The translations under genes were made by a program, and so were the position numbers. Below are positions 9,002-17,500 of a stretch of 64,000 nt of DNA, in pieces. Position 1 is the stretch's first letter; each line of letters begins with the position of its first letter. Source of the DNA: UBA4427 sp045106235 (lineage in GTDB: Bacteria; Myxococcota_A; UBA9160; UBA4427); assembly GCA_045106235.1 (NCBI GenBank), contig JBGCEJ010000006.1, forward strand, positions 124,001 through 188,000, read 5' to 3'. The notes beneath the pieces were generated by a model. It saw nothing but the letters and a program-made list of their open reading frames with translations, was not told the origin of the DNA and made no database searches.

Positions 9002-9985
9002 CTATTCGGTCGTACCCGGCGTGAAACGCACGACCTCGTTTTCTTGCGCTTCGAGACTCATGAGATAATCGTATATCAGGCCGAGGTCGCGTTCCGACAT
9101 GCCCCCCAGAGCTGTCCAAGGCATCTCGGTCCGCCAGTACCGAGACGTCTTTACCTCTGGGTTCTGCGCGGTTGCGTCTTCGAAACGCTTGAACATCTGG
9201 ATGAAGAGCGGCTTTGACCAGCTCCCAATGCCGGTCTTGGTGTCGGGCGTGATATTCGGGGAGACAAGGACAGCACCGTCGGGCATGTGGAAAACGTCGC
9301 CCCCTGAATAGCTTTGACCCCTTTTGCGCTGTCCGAACGTGTTCCTCGGCGTGTGGCAATTGATACAGCCCGAGAGGGTCGCGAGATACTCTCCCTCTTC
9401 GATGTCAGAGCGGCTTGGGGGGGCTTCGGAGAGCTCATCGTCCGTTCGCATGAAGGGGAGGATCAGTCGCCCTGCAAGTTTTAGGTCGCGGGCAGGCGCC
9501 TGGGACTCTGCCTCTTTGAGTGACCTGATCCAGGCAATAATCGCCTTCATGTCTTGGTTCGTGAGGGACTCGAAAGTGTCGTGAACGATCCAGCGAAAGA
9601 GTCGCGTTCCATCGGGGCGCGTTCCATTCACAATTGCCCGCTGAAGATCTGCATCGCTCCAGTCGCCGACTTGCCGAGGCGTGATTGCTGGGGCCGCGAG
9701 TGTTCCAGGAAATTTGTTCTCTGGCGTCAGCAGAAACCCGCCGCCTGAACCCGTTGGCCTCCTCGCGACTGGGAATGCAAGGGACCGATCCACGGGCGAG
9801 TGACACCAGCTGCAGCGAGCCACTTTTGCAGCGAGATAGGTCCCCCGGGCGAGGAGTTCGTCGGCTTCGGCTTCGGGTTTGGCGCTGGCGTTGGCGCCGG
9901 CCGGCATCGCAAATGAGCAGAGGGCGAGGAGGGCGGCTATGACCACTCCTTGGACCCGCGGTCCGGCCGAAGATGATTCACTCAT
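9002..9985 (-). CDS. periplasmic dihaem cytochrome c
   Basis: About 328 residues. A signal peptide (VQGVVIAALLALCSFAMPAGANA) is followed by two class-I cytochrome c domains, each with a CxxCH haem site (CSWCH and CINCH) and downstream Met-containing segments. The layout resembles the dihaem subunits of membrane alcohol or aldehyde dehydrogenases and similar periplasmic electron carriers. No dehydrogenase is adjacent. The start is uncertain: an ATG at 10042 overlaps the stop of the MAPEG gene by ATGA, which would couple translation, while the ATG at 9985 gives a normal signal peptide. Likely co-transcribed with the MAPEG gene. Confidence 0.85.
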   Translation of the reverse strand: MSESSSAGPRVQGVVIAALLALCSFAMPAGANASAKPEAEADELLARGTYLAAKVARCSWCHSPVDRSLAFPVARRPTGSGGGFLLTPENKFPGTLAAPAITPRQVGDWSDADLQRAIVNGTRPDGTRLFRWIVHDTFESLTNQDMKAIIAWIRSLKEAESQAPARDLKLAGRLILPFMRTDDELSEAPPSRSDIEEGEYLATLSGCINCHTPRNTFGQRKRGQSYSGGDVFHMPDGAVLVSPNITPDTKTGIGSWSKPLFIQMFKRFEDATAQNPEVKTSRYWRTEMPWTALGGMSERDLGLIYDYLMSLEAQENEVVRFTPGTTE

Positions 9986-10038
9986 CTCTTCGGATGCAGC
10001 AGCTCTTCTTTGTTGGAAGAAAGGGCTCGGAATGCCGA

Positions 10039-10461
10039 TCATGCTTGGGCACCGCCTGCGAGCGCGCCGTACAGAAGCGCAGCGCTGCCGGAAGCCAGAA
10101 CAATCCAGGTAACCACGGTCCCAATCAGGCGCGGCAGTCGCAAGGCGAACTCCGGGTAGAAGCCAAAGGGATGAAGTATCCGCGCGAACAGAAGTCCGCC
10201 GCCAAGTGCGTGCAGGATCCATGCACTTGTGTTCGATGCCTCAAGTAGGACCAGCAGAACAAGTGCGTAGGGGACGTATTCCACGAAGTTGCCCTGGCGT
10301 CTTTGGGCAAGGTGGAGATCGTCGATGCCCCCATGACCGATCGAGACTTCGTGTTTCAGTCGGGCTCTCACAACGTGGATGCTGAGAGCCACAAAGACGA
10401 AGCCGAGGAGTGCCGCGTAGAGGGAAGTGATCGGGAAATGCGATCCGGGGAGTTCGAGCAT
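10039..10461 (-). CDS. MAPEG family membrane protein
   Basis: 140 residues with four hydrophobic helices. It contains the MAPEG pattern VVRARLKHEVSIGHGG...AQRRQGNFVEYVPYALVLLVLLE, in which the Arg/Asn/Glu cluster lies on helix 2. Members are glutathione-dependent or related membrane enzymes (glutathione transferases, peroxidases). This bacterial type is usually uncharacterised. AAGGAGAAC precedes the ATG. The stop overlaps a possible ATG of the dihaem cytochrome, suggesting an operon. Confidence 0.85.
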   Translation of the reverse strand: MLELPGSHFPITSLYAALLGFVFVALSIHVVRARLKHEVSIGHGGIDDLHLAQRRQGNFVEYVPYALVLLVLLEASNTSAWILHALGGGLLFARILHPFGFYPEFALRLPRLIGTVVTWIVLASGSAALLYGALAGGAQA

Positions 10462-10516
10462 GCTGTTCTCCTTGGGGTTTCTTGCCGGGGAGCGAACCGT
10501 CGATTTTCCTCCTCTC

Positions 10517-10528
10517 GGGGGGGGGGGG
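10517..10528. repeat. G12 homopolymer in an intergenic region
   Basis: Twelve consecutive G residues lie between the divergent MAPEG and DUF2147 genes, about 55 bp before each start. Such tracts slip during replication. Position in a promoter region makes length-dependent expression possible, but a sequencing or assembly origin of the exact length cannot be excluded. Confidence 0.8.
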
Positions 10529-10559
10529 CGTGACGACGCTCTCTTGCTTCTGGCTTTAA

Positions 10560-10575
10560 AATAGTAAATACTATT
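10560..10575. promoter_or_regulatory. A/T-rich palindrome before the DUF2147 gene
   Basis: AATAGT-AAAT-ACTATT is a perfect inverted repeat ending 3 bp before the ATG at 10579, in otherwise G+C-rich DNA. It covers the place where a ribosome site should be, and no Shine-Dalgarno sequence is visible. It could be a repressor operator or an mRNA hairpin. Inference only. Confidence 0.5.
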
Positions 10576-10578
10576 AAA

Positions 10579-11034
10579 ATGATTCAGACAAGACTTCTCT
10601 CAATAATTACTCTGCTTTTGCTTCTGATTGCTCCTACCGCCATCGCGAATTCGGCTCGCGCAGAGGCGGACGAATTGCTGGGGCGATATTGGTTGCCGGA
10701 TCGCGACGGACAATTCGAGATTTCAAAGAGGGAGGGGCGCTATTTCGGCCGAGTGATCTCATACGACAAGCCCGGCCAGCTCGATATTGCGAATGAAGAC
10801 CCGGAGCTGCGCTCTCGTCCGTTCGTGGGCGTCGACATGTTTGCCGACTTTCACTTCGAAAAGAGCGAATCTCGCTGGGCTGGAGGTACGATCTACGACG
10901 CGATGAGCGGGAAGACCTACGACTGCAACCTCTGGTTCGAGGCAGGCGAGCCCGGCGTACTACAAGCTCGGGGCTATATCGGGTTTTCGTTTTTGGGCCG
11001 AACAGAGCAGTTCGTGCGCGTCGAAGAGCCTTGA
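10579..11034 (+). CDS. DUF2147 exported protein
   Basis: 151 residues. A signal peptide (MIQTRLLSIITLLLLLIAPTAIA) is followed by a DUF2147 lipocalin-like domain: GRYWLPDRDGQFEISKREGRYFGRVI, SRPFVGVDMF, GGTIYDAMSGKTYDCNLWF, LQARGYIGFSFLGRTEQFVRV. The family is widespread, periplasmic and without a proven function. It is divergent from the MAPEG/cytochrome pair, and an A/T palindrome occupies its translation start region. Confidence 0.85.
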   Translation: MIQTRLLSIITLLLLLIAPTAIANSARAEADELLGRYWLPDRDGQFEISKREGRYFGRVISYDKPGQLDIANEDPELRSRPFVGVDMFADFHFEKSESRWAGGTIYDAMSGKTYDCNLWFEAGEPGVLQARGYIGFSFLGRTEQFVRVEEP

Positions 11035-11074
11035 GTCGTGCGGGGCCCCTTGGGTTGGGGCTGAGGCTCGCTCG

Positions 11075-14000
11075 CTACTTGATGAAGTCGCCGCCTCGTT
11101 CTCGGCGAGATAGCGCGAGCAAGCCGAGGAGCCCGGCTGGGAGGAGCGCCGAGGTTTCGGGCTCAGGAACGGGAACGTTCAGTCTTGTGAGCTCGCTCGT
11201 GTTGCCGTTCGCATCTGTAGCGGTTGCGCGAAGGCCGCCGAATAAGTCGCCGAAGGCATTCGGGATGAAGCTTCCAGGTGTGGGCGTGAGGGTCGTTGTC
11301 ACGAATGATTCCGCGTTGGCCGTTGTGTAGGACGCTGATCCGAGGTGGGCGCTTGCCTCATCGCCATCGTTTAGCCACGGGTCATAGATATAGAAATCGA
11401 TGGTGAGAGGGTAGGCCGCGTTCGCGGTGGCTGAGGGGACCGCGAATCGGATTTGGAGCTGGCCCGTCCCGGAGTCTAAGAAGGTGAGCGCGGTGTTGAA
11501 GGTCGGCATGTTTTGCAGATTATTTGCGCCCGTGTCGGAGTCGAATCGATCGTTGACTGTGGGGCCGTCACCTCCGAGATCGATTCCGTGCCCGCCATTC
11601 TTGAAAAGCTGATTGCCTCGAATTGGGATGCCGTTTGTGTTCTCGACAACGATCCCCTGAACGTTGTGCGCGACGGTATTTCCAGATCCAGGGATGTCGG
11701 CGCCGAGTGCGGTCAGCGTGGCTCCTATGCTCGCGTTCGGGCCTGAGATCGTTTCAGCCAGGATACCGGCCCCGCCGTTACCGAGGTCTGCGCCTACGTC
11801 ATTTGTGCCGATGTAGTTCCCTTGGATTAGGGTGTTGTAGCCCGTGTCAGTGATGCCGTTGCCGCCATTGAACGCGATGGTATTCGCGCTTCCTATGAGC
11901 CGGCCGTTGAATTCGCCGACTTCGTATTCCGCACCGCTGTTCGAAATGCCGTCTCCAGCATTTCCGATATCGTCTCCGGCTGGATTCGTGCCGACATAGT
12001 TTCCGCGGATTCGGTTGCCGTAGCTTGAGCCGCCCCCGACGATACCATTCGCATTGAAGCCAATGATGTTTCCGTTCCCGGCTCCGCCGATGAGCTGGTT
12101 GCCTTCGGACATACGGATGCCGGCTTCCGTATTGCCTAAATCGTCTCCGTTTTCATTGGTGCCGATATGGTTCCGGAGCATGACGGAGCCATTGCTGGTG
12201 TCAGATATGCCATGGCCGACGTTGCCTCCGATAATATTGTCATTGATCTCGTGGTCGCTGCCCCAGAGAAGGAGGCCATCACTGAGGTTCACGAGAATCG
12301 CATCGGCGCTCGCGTTCACGCCGACGCGGTTGTTCAGAATAGAGAGTCGGGATGGATCACTCCCCGTGTCGGAATCGACGTAGATGCCGAAACCGATATT
12401 GCTTGAGATCAAATTGCTTCGGAGGCCCGCTCCGCCGATGATATTGTCATCGCCGCCGACCGTGATTCCGTTGCCTGAATTGCCGACGTAGCTTGTTCCG
12501 GCTGCGTTCGGGCCGATGGTGTTGGCGACGATCGTGTTAAAGGGGCCCTGCACGTTGATGCCATCGAGTGCGTTTCCGGAGATGAGGTTGCCCGAGGCGG
12601 CGGGGACGATCCCTCCGCCGAGCAGTAGGATTGAGCCGATTCCGCCAATGGAATTGTTCGAAGAGTCTTCTGAGATGAAGACGCCGTGTTCGCCATTCGA
12701 CGCGAGGTAAGCGCCCGGAACGAGGGTGGAGCTGCCTGCGCTATCGATGCCGATATAGTTTCCGGCGATTTTTGTACCCGTCGAGTTTTCGACAAAGATT
12801 CCGGAGTCTTCGTTTCCCGAGATCAAGTTACGTTTGCCCTGGCAACCGACCACCAAGCCGCAGCTTTGGCCGATCGTGTTGTTGTCCGCGTTTTGAATTT
12901 CAACGCCGTGGCGATCGTTACCGAAGTAAATGTCAAGTCGCGAGACCCCAATATAGTTGCCTTCGATCGCGATGTTCTCCGGCCCATCGGCAAAGAAGGC
13001 CGAGAGTAAAACGCCCGATTCGGGGAAGCGTGCGATGGAGACGCCGCGCAAGATGGACCCGTCAGATCCGGGGAGAAAAGCGAGGCCGTAGCTGCCGTCG
13101 GGGGTGTTGTTGCCCAAGAGGTTGATGATCGGGGGTGCCGCCGGGTTGGGTAGGTCGTAGCTCGGGTGGCTATATCCGTCGATTATGATTGGGTCGAAAA
13201 TCGGGGGCAGAGCCGTCCCAGGAATGAACTCTACGAATCCGAAGACCGTAGGCAGGTTGCCGCTGAACTTGATTTCGTCGAGCCCTGTGAGGGCATTGGC
13301 TTCTTCGATTGCAGCGCGAAGGGTGCATTCGGGTAGGAAGAGCGGGGGGGACGTCGAGATGATGACGATGTTCCCGGTGGAACAAGTACCATCGCCCGCC
13401 GAGATGTCGCCGCCGTCCGCGGTTGCATTGACGAAGAACGTTGCTGCAAGGGCTGGGCTACTTGCCATCAGGGCTGCGCTTGTTAGGAGCGCGAGCGTCG
13501 TAGCGCTTCGACGGGGAGGGCAAGGGCGGCTTTGTCTCTTGCGCTTTCGGCCAAGCATTCCCAGGAGTCCGATTCCCATCGATAGGCCGATTGCGGCCTG
13601 GGGTTCGGGGACGGTCAGAACGACTTGTTGAGGACCGTAGGAGATGAAGAATTCTGCGCCGGCCAGACTATCGACAGCGGATCCTTCCGGAAGGTTTTTG
13701 AATTCGCCGCTGACACTCGCCGCGCTCATGACCACGAAGGAAGTCCCGTCGGGCGGCACGTAGGCATCAAGCAAAGCCAGGTTCAGGTCGCCGTCCAAGG
13801 TCAGGCTCCCCGCCGAGATGATTTGGTCGAACTCTCCCGTTTGGTCTCCTGTAAATTCGAGGAGCGTCGCGCTTTGCGGCGACAGAATGACGTCACCACC
13901 AAAGCTGACGGAGGCGGGGCTCGAGCCCGGGCTAAGCGTGCCCGAAACTTCGAGTGTTCCCGGTCCCGAAGTGCCGCCGGTTCCGCTGAAGTCGCCGAGT

Positions 14001-16372
14001 ACGATGGCGCGGGAGTCTTCGCCGATCTGTAGGTCGCCGTTCTGAGCGACGTCGTCAAAGAAGGTGAGGTTCGCAGCACCTAAGATGGCGATGTCACCGA
14101 GATTGGTCACTTCGCCGATGACGCTTGATTCTCCATTGAAGCCGACGCTCGCGTTTGCCGCGTTGATCAATCGGGCCGCCGAGAGCATGCCGTTCCCTGC
14201 GATTATCCCGCTGTCGTTTGTGAGGTTGGCATCGACGTCGAGGCGACCCCCGAATAGATGAATGATGCCCTGGTTAAGCATCTCGTGCCCGGGGCCTTCG
14301 AGGGACACAATATCTCCTGCGTCCACGCGGACCGTTCCGCCGCTCAGGTTGGTTGTCGCCGTCGCATCGACTAACAGGCTTCCCGTCATCAGCCCCTGGT
14401 TGTCCAGTCGGGAGGAACTTGCGGAGAGTAATATTTCGAGCGTGTCACCCGCGTTGCCGAGCGTCCCCTCGTTCGTGAGTGGAGTGCCCTGGAAGACGAG
14501 CCGGCCCGAGCCAACGACGCTTCCCGATGTCTGGAGATCAATCTGATCTTCGACGATGAGTAGACTTCCGAGGGGCAGGTCCAGCGTCGTCGTACCAACA
14601 GTTCCGGCGGCGAGCGTGAGCGCACGCATGAAGAAGAGGCCGCTCGGCCCTGTGATCGTCCCCCCGAAATCCGGGGTCAGGAAAACGTTGAAGAAGGAGG
14701 AGGGACTGAGTCCTCCCTGCCAGTTGGTCGCCGTTTCGAAGTTGCCGCCGCCAAGAGAGCTCCAATCCGCGATCCGGGCGCTACCGAATACGACGTAGGT
14801 TTCGCCCGCGCGGAATCCGCCGTTCGGGCTGGCCTGCCGCGCGCCGATCAGGAAATCGTCGATGCCATCCGAATTGAGATCGCCCGCTCGGCTCACGGCT
14901 TCGCCGGCCAGATCCTGGGAGTCTATGCCTCGCAGAAGATATCCATCGCGGCCATTGAGCGACGCCAACTCTATGGATCCGCTCGCACCTAGGTCCGATG
15001 CACCGAAAACCACGTAGGCTTCGCCGACGAAGAAGCTCCCGTTTGAATCGGCGTCGTTCGCACCCATTAGGAGATCCGCGATGCCGTCTCCGTCGACGTC
15101 GCCGGCGGTGCTGACGGAGACGCCCATGCTGTCTCCTGGATCAATGCCGTTGAGAACGAAACCGTTACTTCCGTCGAGGGACGATAGGTTCAGGAAACCG
15201 CCCGCCCCGATTCCGGCGGCACCGAAGACCACATAGGCCTCTCCCGCCTCACTGTTCCCGTTTGGGTCCGCGGAATCGGCACCGACGATCAGGTCGTCGA
15301 TCCCATCCGCATTCACGTCGCCGGCCGCACTCACGGAGCGCCCCGCGAAATCTCCGGAGTTGATCCCGTTAAGGGTGAAGCCATTTGTTCCGGTGAGCGA
15401 GGAGAGGTTGAAAGACCCGCTCGCGCCTAATCCCGATGCGCCGAAGACGATGTACGTCTCACCGGCAGCCGAGTTTCCATTGGGGTCTGCGCCCGTGGCG
15501 CCGATCGCGAGATCGTCGATGCCATCCGCGTTCAGGTCTCCCGCAGCGGAGACTGAGCTGCCTGCCGTATCATTGGCGTCGATTCCGTTGAGGACAAAAC
15601 CATCCGTGCCGCTTAGCGACGAGAGGTTGAGGGTCCCTCCCGCTCCCAAGCCCGAGCCCCCGAAAATCACGTAGGCCTCGCCCGCGGCAGAGTTTCCAAG
15701 CGGATCTGCGAAGAACGCTCCGATCACAAGATCATCCACACCGTCTGCGTTGAGATCTCCTGCGTCGCTTACGGAATTCCCAGACTGATCGAGTGGATCG
15801 ATTCCGTTGATCGTAAAGCCGTTGCTCCCGTTTAGGGAAGCTAGGCTCAGCGAGCCGCCCGTTCCGATACCGACTCCGCCAAAGATCACGTAGCTTTGCC
15901 CAGCCTGGTTGACTCCGTTCGGGGCAGCGTTCACGGATCCAAGAACGAGATCATCGATTCCGTCCGCATTGAGGTCGCCGGTTCCGCTCGCGGCCAGTCC
16001 CGCGAAGCCAAAGACGTTGAAGCCGTTGATCTCGAAGCCGTTGCTTCCGTTCAGAGCCGAAAGGTCGAGTGCTCCAGTGGTTCCGACTCCCGGGCCGCCG
16101 AACACGACATATGTCGATCCCGAGCCGTTGATTCCGTTAGGGGAAGCTCCGGACGCCCCGACGAGGATATCGTCGAATCCATCTGCATTGAGATCTCCCA
16201 CGCTGTCCACGGACGTTCCCGCTCGATCTTGCGCGCTGGCCCCGTTGATGACAAAGCCACTGCTTCCGTCGAGCGAGGACAGATCCAAAGAAGAGGGCGA
16301 CTGCGCGTGCGCGGGCTGCGCGGATATGATGAAGCTGAGGAGAGTCGCGCTGAAAAGAGCGAAGAAGCTCAT
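11075..16372 (-). CDS. giant PEP-CTERM protein: FG-GAP repeats fused to a parallel beta-helix, with two PEP-CTERM signals
   Basis: One uninterrupted frame (1,821 codons from 16540; about 1,765 from the preferred ATG at 16372, which starts a normal signal peptide, MSFFALFSATLLSFIISAQPAHA). First come seven FG-GAP-like repeats (DLNADGxDDLxxGA), integrin-alpha type and probably calcium binding. A beta-rich stretch then ends in an internal PEP-CTERM signal, VPEPQAAIGLSMGIGLLGMLGRKRKR (VPEP codons at 13601-13612). Directly after it comes a second signal-peptide-like segment ending SSPALAATFF, then a CSMP-like beta-helix (ECTLRAAIEEAN, NxISGN turns). A final PEP-CTERM, VPEPETSALLPAGLLGLLALSRRER, closes the protein. 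It looks like two adjacent genes joined after loss of a stop codon. Confidence 0.85.
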   Translation of the reverse strand: MSFFALFSATLLSFIISAQPAHAQSPSSLDLSSLDGSSGFVINGASAQDRAGTSVDSVGDLNADGFDDILVGASGASPNGINGSGSTYVVFGGPGVGTTGALDLSALNGSNGFEINGFNVFGFAGLAASGTGDLNADGIDDLVLGSVNAAPNGVNQAGQSYVIFGGVGIGTGGSLSLASLNGSNGFTINGIDPLDQSGNSVSDAGDLNADGVDDLVIGAFFADPLGNSAAGEAYVIFGGSGLGAGGTLNLSSLSGTDGFVLNGIDANDTAGSSVSAAGDLNADGIDDLAIGATGADPNGNSAAGETYIVFGASGLGASGSFNLSSLTGTNGFTLNGINSGDFAGRSVSAAGDVNADGIDDLIVGADSADPNGNSEAGEAYVVFGAAGIGAGGFLNLSSLDGSNGFVLNGIDPGDSMGVSVSTAGDVDGDGIADLLMGANDADSNGSFFVGEAYVVFGASDLGASGSIELASLNGRDGYLLRGIDSQDLAGEAVSRAGDLNSDGIDDFLIGARQASPNGGFRAGETYVVFGSARIADWSSLGGGNFETATNWQGGLSPSSFFNVFLTPDFGGTITGPSGLFFMRALTLAAGTVGTTTLDLPLGSLLIVEDQIDLQTSGSVVGSGRLVFQGTPLTNEGTLGNAGDTLEILLSASSSRLDNQGLMTGSLLVDATATTNLSGGTVRVDAGDIVSLEGPGHEMLNQGIIHLFGGRLDVDANLTNDSGIIAGNGMLSAARLINAANASVGFNGESSVIGEVTNLGDIAILGAANLTFFDDVAQNGDLQIGEDSRAIVLGDFSGTGGTSGPGTLEVSGTLSPGSSPASVSFGGDVILSPQSATLLEFTGDQTGEFDQIISAGSLTLDGDLNLALLDAYVPPDGTSFVVMSAASVSGEFKNLPEGSAVDSLAGAEFFISYGPQQVVLTVPEPQAAIGLSMGIGLLGMLGRKRKRQSRPCPPRRSATTLALLTSAALMASSPALAATFFVNATADGGDISAGDGTCSTGNIVIISTSPPLFLPECTLRAAIEEANALTGLDEIKFSGNLPTVFGFVEFIPGTALPPIFDPIIIDGYSHPSYDLPNPAAPPIINLLGNNTPDGSYGLAFLPGSDGSILRGVSIARFPESGVLLSAFFADGPENIAIEGNYIGVSRLDIYFGNDRHGVEIQNADNNTIGQSCGLVVGCQGKRNLISGNEDSGIFVENSTGTKIAGNYIGIDSAGSSTLVPGAYLASNGEHGVFISEDSSNNSIGGIGSILLLGGGIVPAASGNLISGNALDGINVQGPFNTIVANTIGPNAAGTSYVGNSGNGITVGGDDNIIGGAGLRSNLISSNIGFGIYVDSDTGSDPSRLSILNNRVGVNASADAILVNLSDGLLLWGSDHEINDNIIGGNVGHGISDTSNGSVMLRNHIGTNENGDDLGNTEAGIRMSEGNQLIGGAGNGNIIGFNANGIVGGGSSYGNRIRGNYVGTNPAGDDIGNAGDGISNSGAEYEVGEFNGRLIGSANTIAFNGGNGITDTGYNTLIQGNYIGTNDVGADLGNGGAGILAETISGPNASIGATLTALGADIPGSGNTVAHNVQGIVVENTNGIPIRGNQLFKNGGHGIDLGGDGPTVNDRFDSDTGANNLQNMPTFNTALTFLDSGTGQLQIRFAVPSATANAAYPLTIDFYIYDPWLNDGDEASAHLGSASYTTANAESFVTTTLTPTPGSFIPNAFGDLFGGLRATATDANGNTSELTRLNVPVPEPETSALLPAGLLGLLALSRRERGGDFIK
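13530..13612 (-). other. internal PEP-CTERM signal next to a second signal peptide
   Basis: Codons 977-1002 (counted from 16540) spell a complete sorting signal, and codons 995-1032 read as a signal peptide beginning with an ATG at 13558 (MLGRKRKRQ). Either the long protein is cut here, or a second product starts at 13558. Confidence 0.7.
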
Positions 16373-16427
16373 CGCATGTGACGCACTCAGAAACACTCGG
16401 GAAGTGGTGCCGAGCGTTGCGCGGAAG

Positions 16428-16482
16428 GACGGTTCTAAGAGCGGTTTTAGAGACGGTTCTAGAGACGGTTTCAAAGACGAGT
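16428..16482. repeat. short imperfect ~12-bp tandem repeat
   Basis: About four units of the form gacggttctaga run across the region before the preferred start of the giant PEP-CTERM gene. If translated from 16540 they give SLKPSLEPSLKPLLEP, an unlikely N-terminus. This is one reason to prefer the ATG at 16372. Confidence 0.6.
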
Positions 16483-16540
16483 TAGGAGCGGAACAACGAT
16501 TGGGTGTTGAAGTTTTCGAGGGACAGAGCGGCAGCGTCAT

Positions 16541-16781
16541 TCGTTTCAGCCTTGCGTGCGAATAGGAAATAGGGGCGGACTTAACACCCTAACACACGGC
16601 CATACTCGCTCCCTAGCAGTATTTCGCGGCTCTCGGGGGAGACGTTCGACCTGACTCTTGATTGCGCTGGCGGGCGGAGGATACGGAGCGGTAGCCTGGG
16701 GCGATTGCCGCCGTTTCCGATGCGCTAAATCGGCTCGACGCTAGTTTGAGCGCAGCGTCAAGGCGGAACGCGCTCGCCCCA
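16541..16781. other. intergenic, no gene seen
   Basis: About 240 bp (410 bp if the giant gene starts at 16372) between two leftward genes. I find no ORF with protein-like composition and no radical-SAM remnant. It must contain the promoter of the giant PEP-CTERM gene. Confidence 0.5.
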
Positions 16782-17228
16782 TCATGCCCTAACGAGATCG
16801 CGGGCCGGAACGGGAATGGAATCCATGTCTTCGATCATGGGGCGATGTGCTGTGCGCGAGGGCTTTCCCTCGTTGAGCGGATCCCGGTAGGCGATTCCTG
16901 CGATCGAGGGAAGGCGGTTTTGCAGTGCGCTGACGTGAGGGCCGCCCACGACGATGGGCAGCGCTGGATTTGACTCCTTGACGCGTTCGACCAGCTCGAA
17001 GGCCGCGGCCATTCCGTAGGAGGTGAAGGAAAGGGCATAGAGATCCGGGTTGAACGCGGTGATCTCCGCGAGGTGCTCTTCTAGAGAAACGCGCTGCGGG
17101 AGATACTTGAACTCTGCATGCGGGAAGCGCTCCCGGGCGTGGCTTGCGAGGTAGAGAAGCCCCAGATTGGGGGTGCCCTGAGGCTTTCCGAAGATGGGTC
17201 CATGGGAGTCAGCGAGGAGAATACGCAT
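16782..17228 (-). pseudogene. truncated B12-binding radical-SAM protein (N-terminal remnant)
   Basis: 148 residues. The N-terminus is the cobalamin-binding Rossmann domain of a B12-dependent radical-SAM enzyme: NLGLLYLASHARERFP, FNPDLYALSFTSYGMAAAFELV, PIVVGGPHVSALQNRLP. The sequence then jumps to IAGIAYRD...IEDMDSIPVPARDLV, a segment that in full-length relatives lies just before the CxxxCxxC cluster. The usual GEGE-containing stretch between them is missing, and the radical-SAM domain is absent: a stop follows and no continuation is seen in any frame downstream. I read it as a decayed gene with an internal deletion and C-terminal loss; a short B12-only protein is the alternative. Confidence 0.65.
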
Positions 17229-17500
17229 CCCAAAATCCTACCCATTTGATGAGGCGGATCTCGTAAAACGTGTGGAGGTGAGTTTGATTTTGGTGAATGC
17301 CTCGTTTCGCCATTATTGAGGGAGGGTGAGGGGGAAGGCCTACTGCTTGCTGGGCTCTTCGCTCCAGCGCGCAGTCCTTTGCTCCGATAAGGGATGGGGG
17401 ATGTCGTGCGTGATTTGCCCTGCGATGCCCTGGGTCCAGATGCTGCCGTTTGGTCGCCGCGGGCGGGCTGAGAAACTCACTCAAGAGACCGATTGGAACC

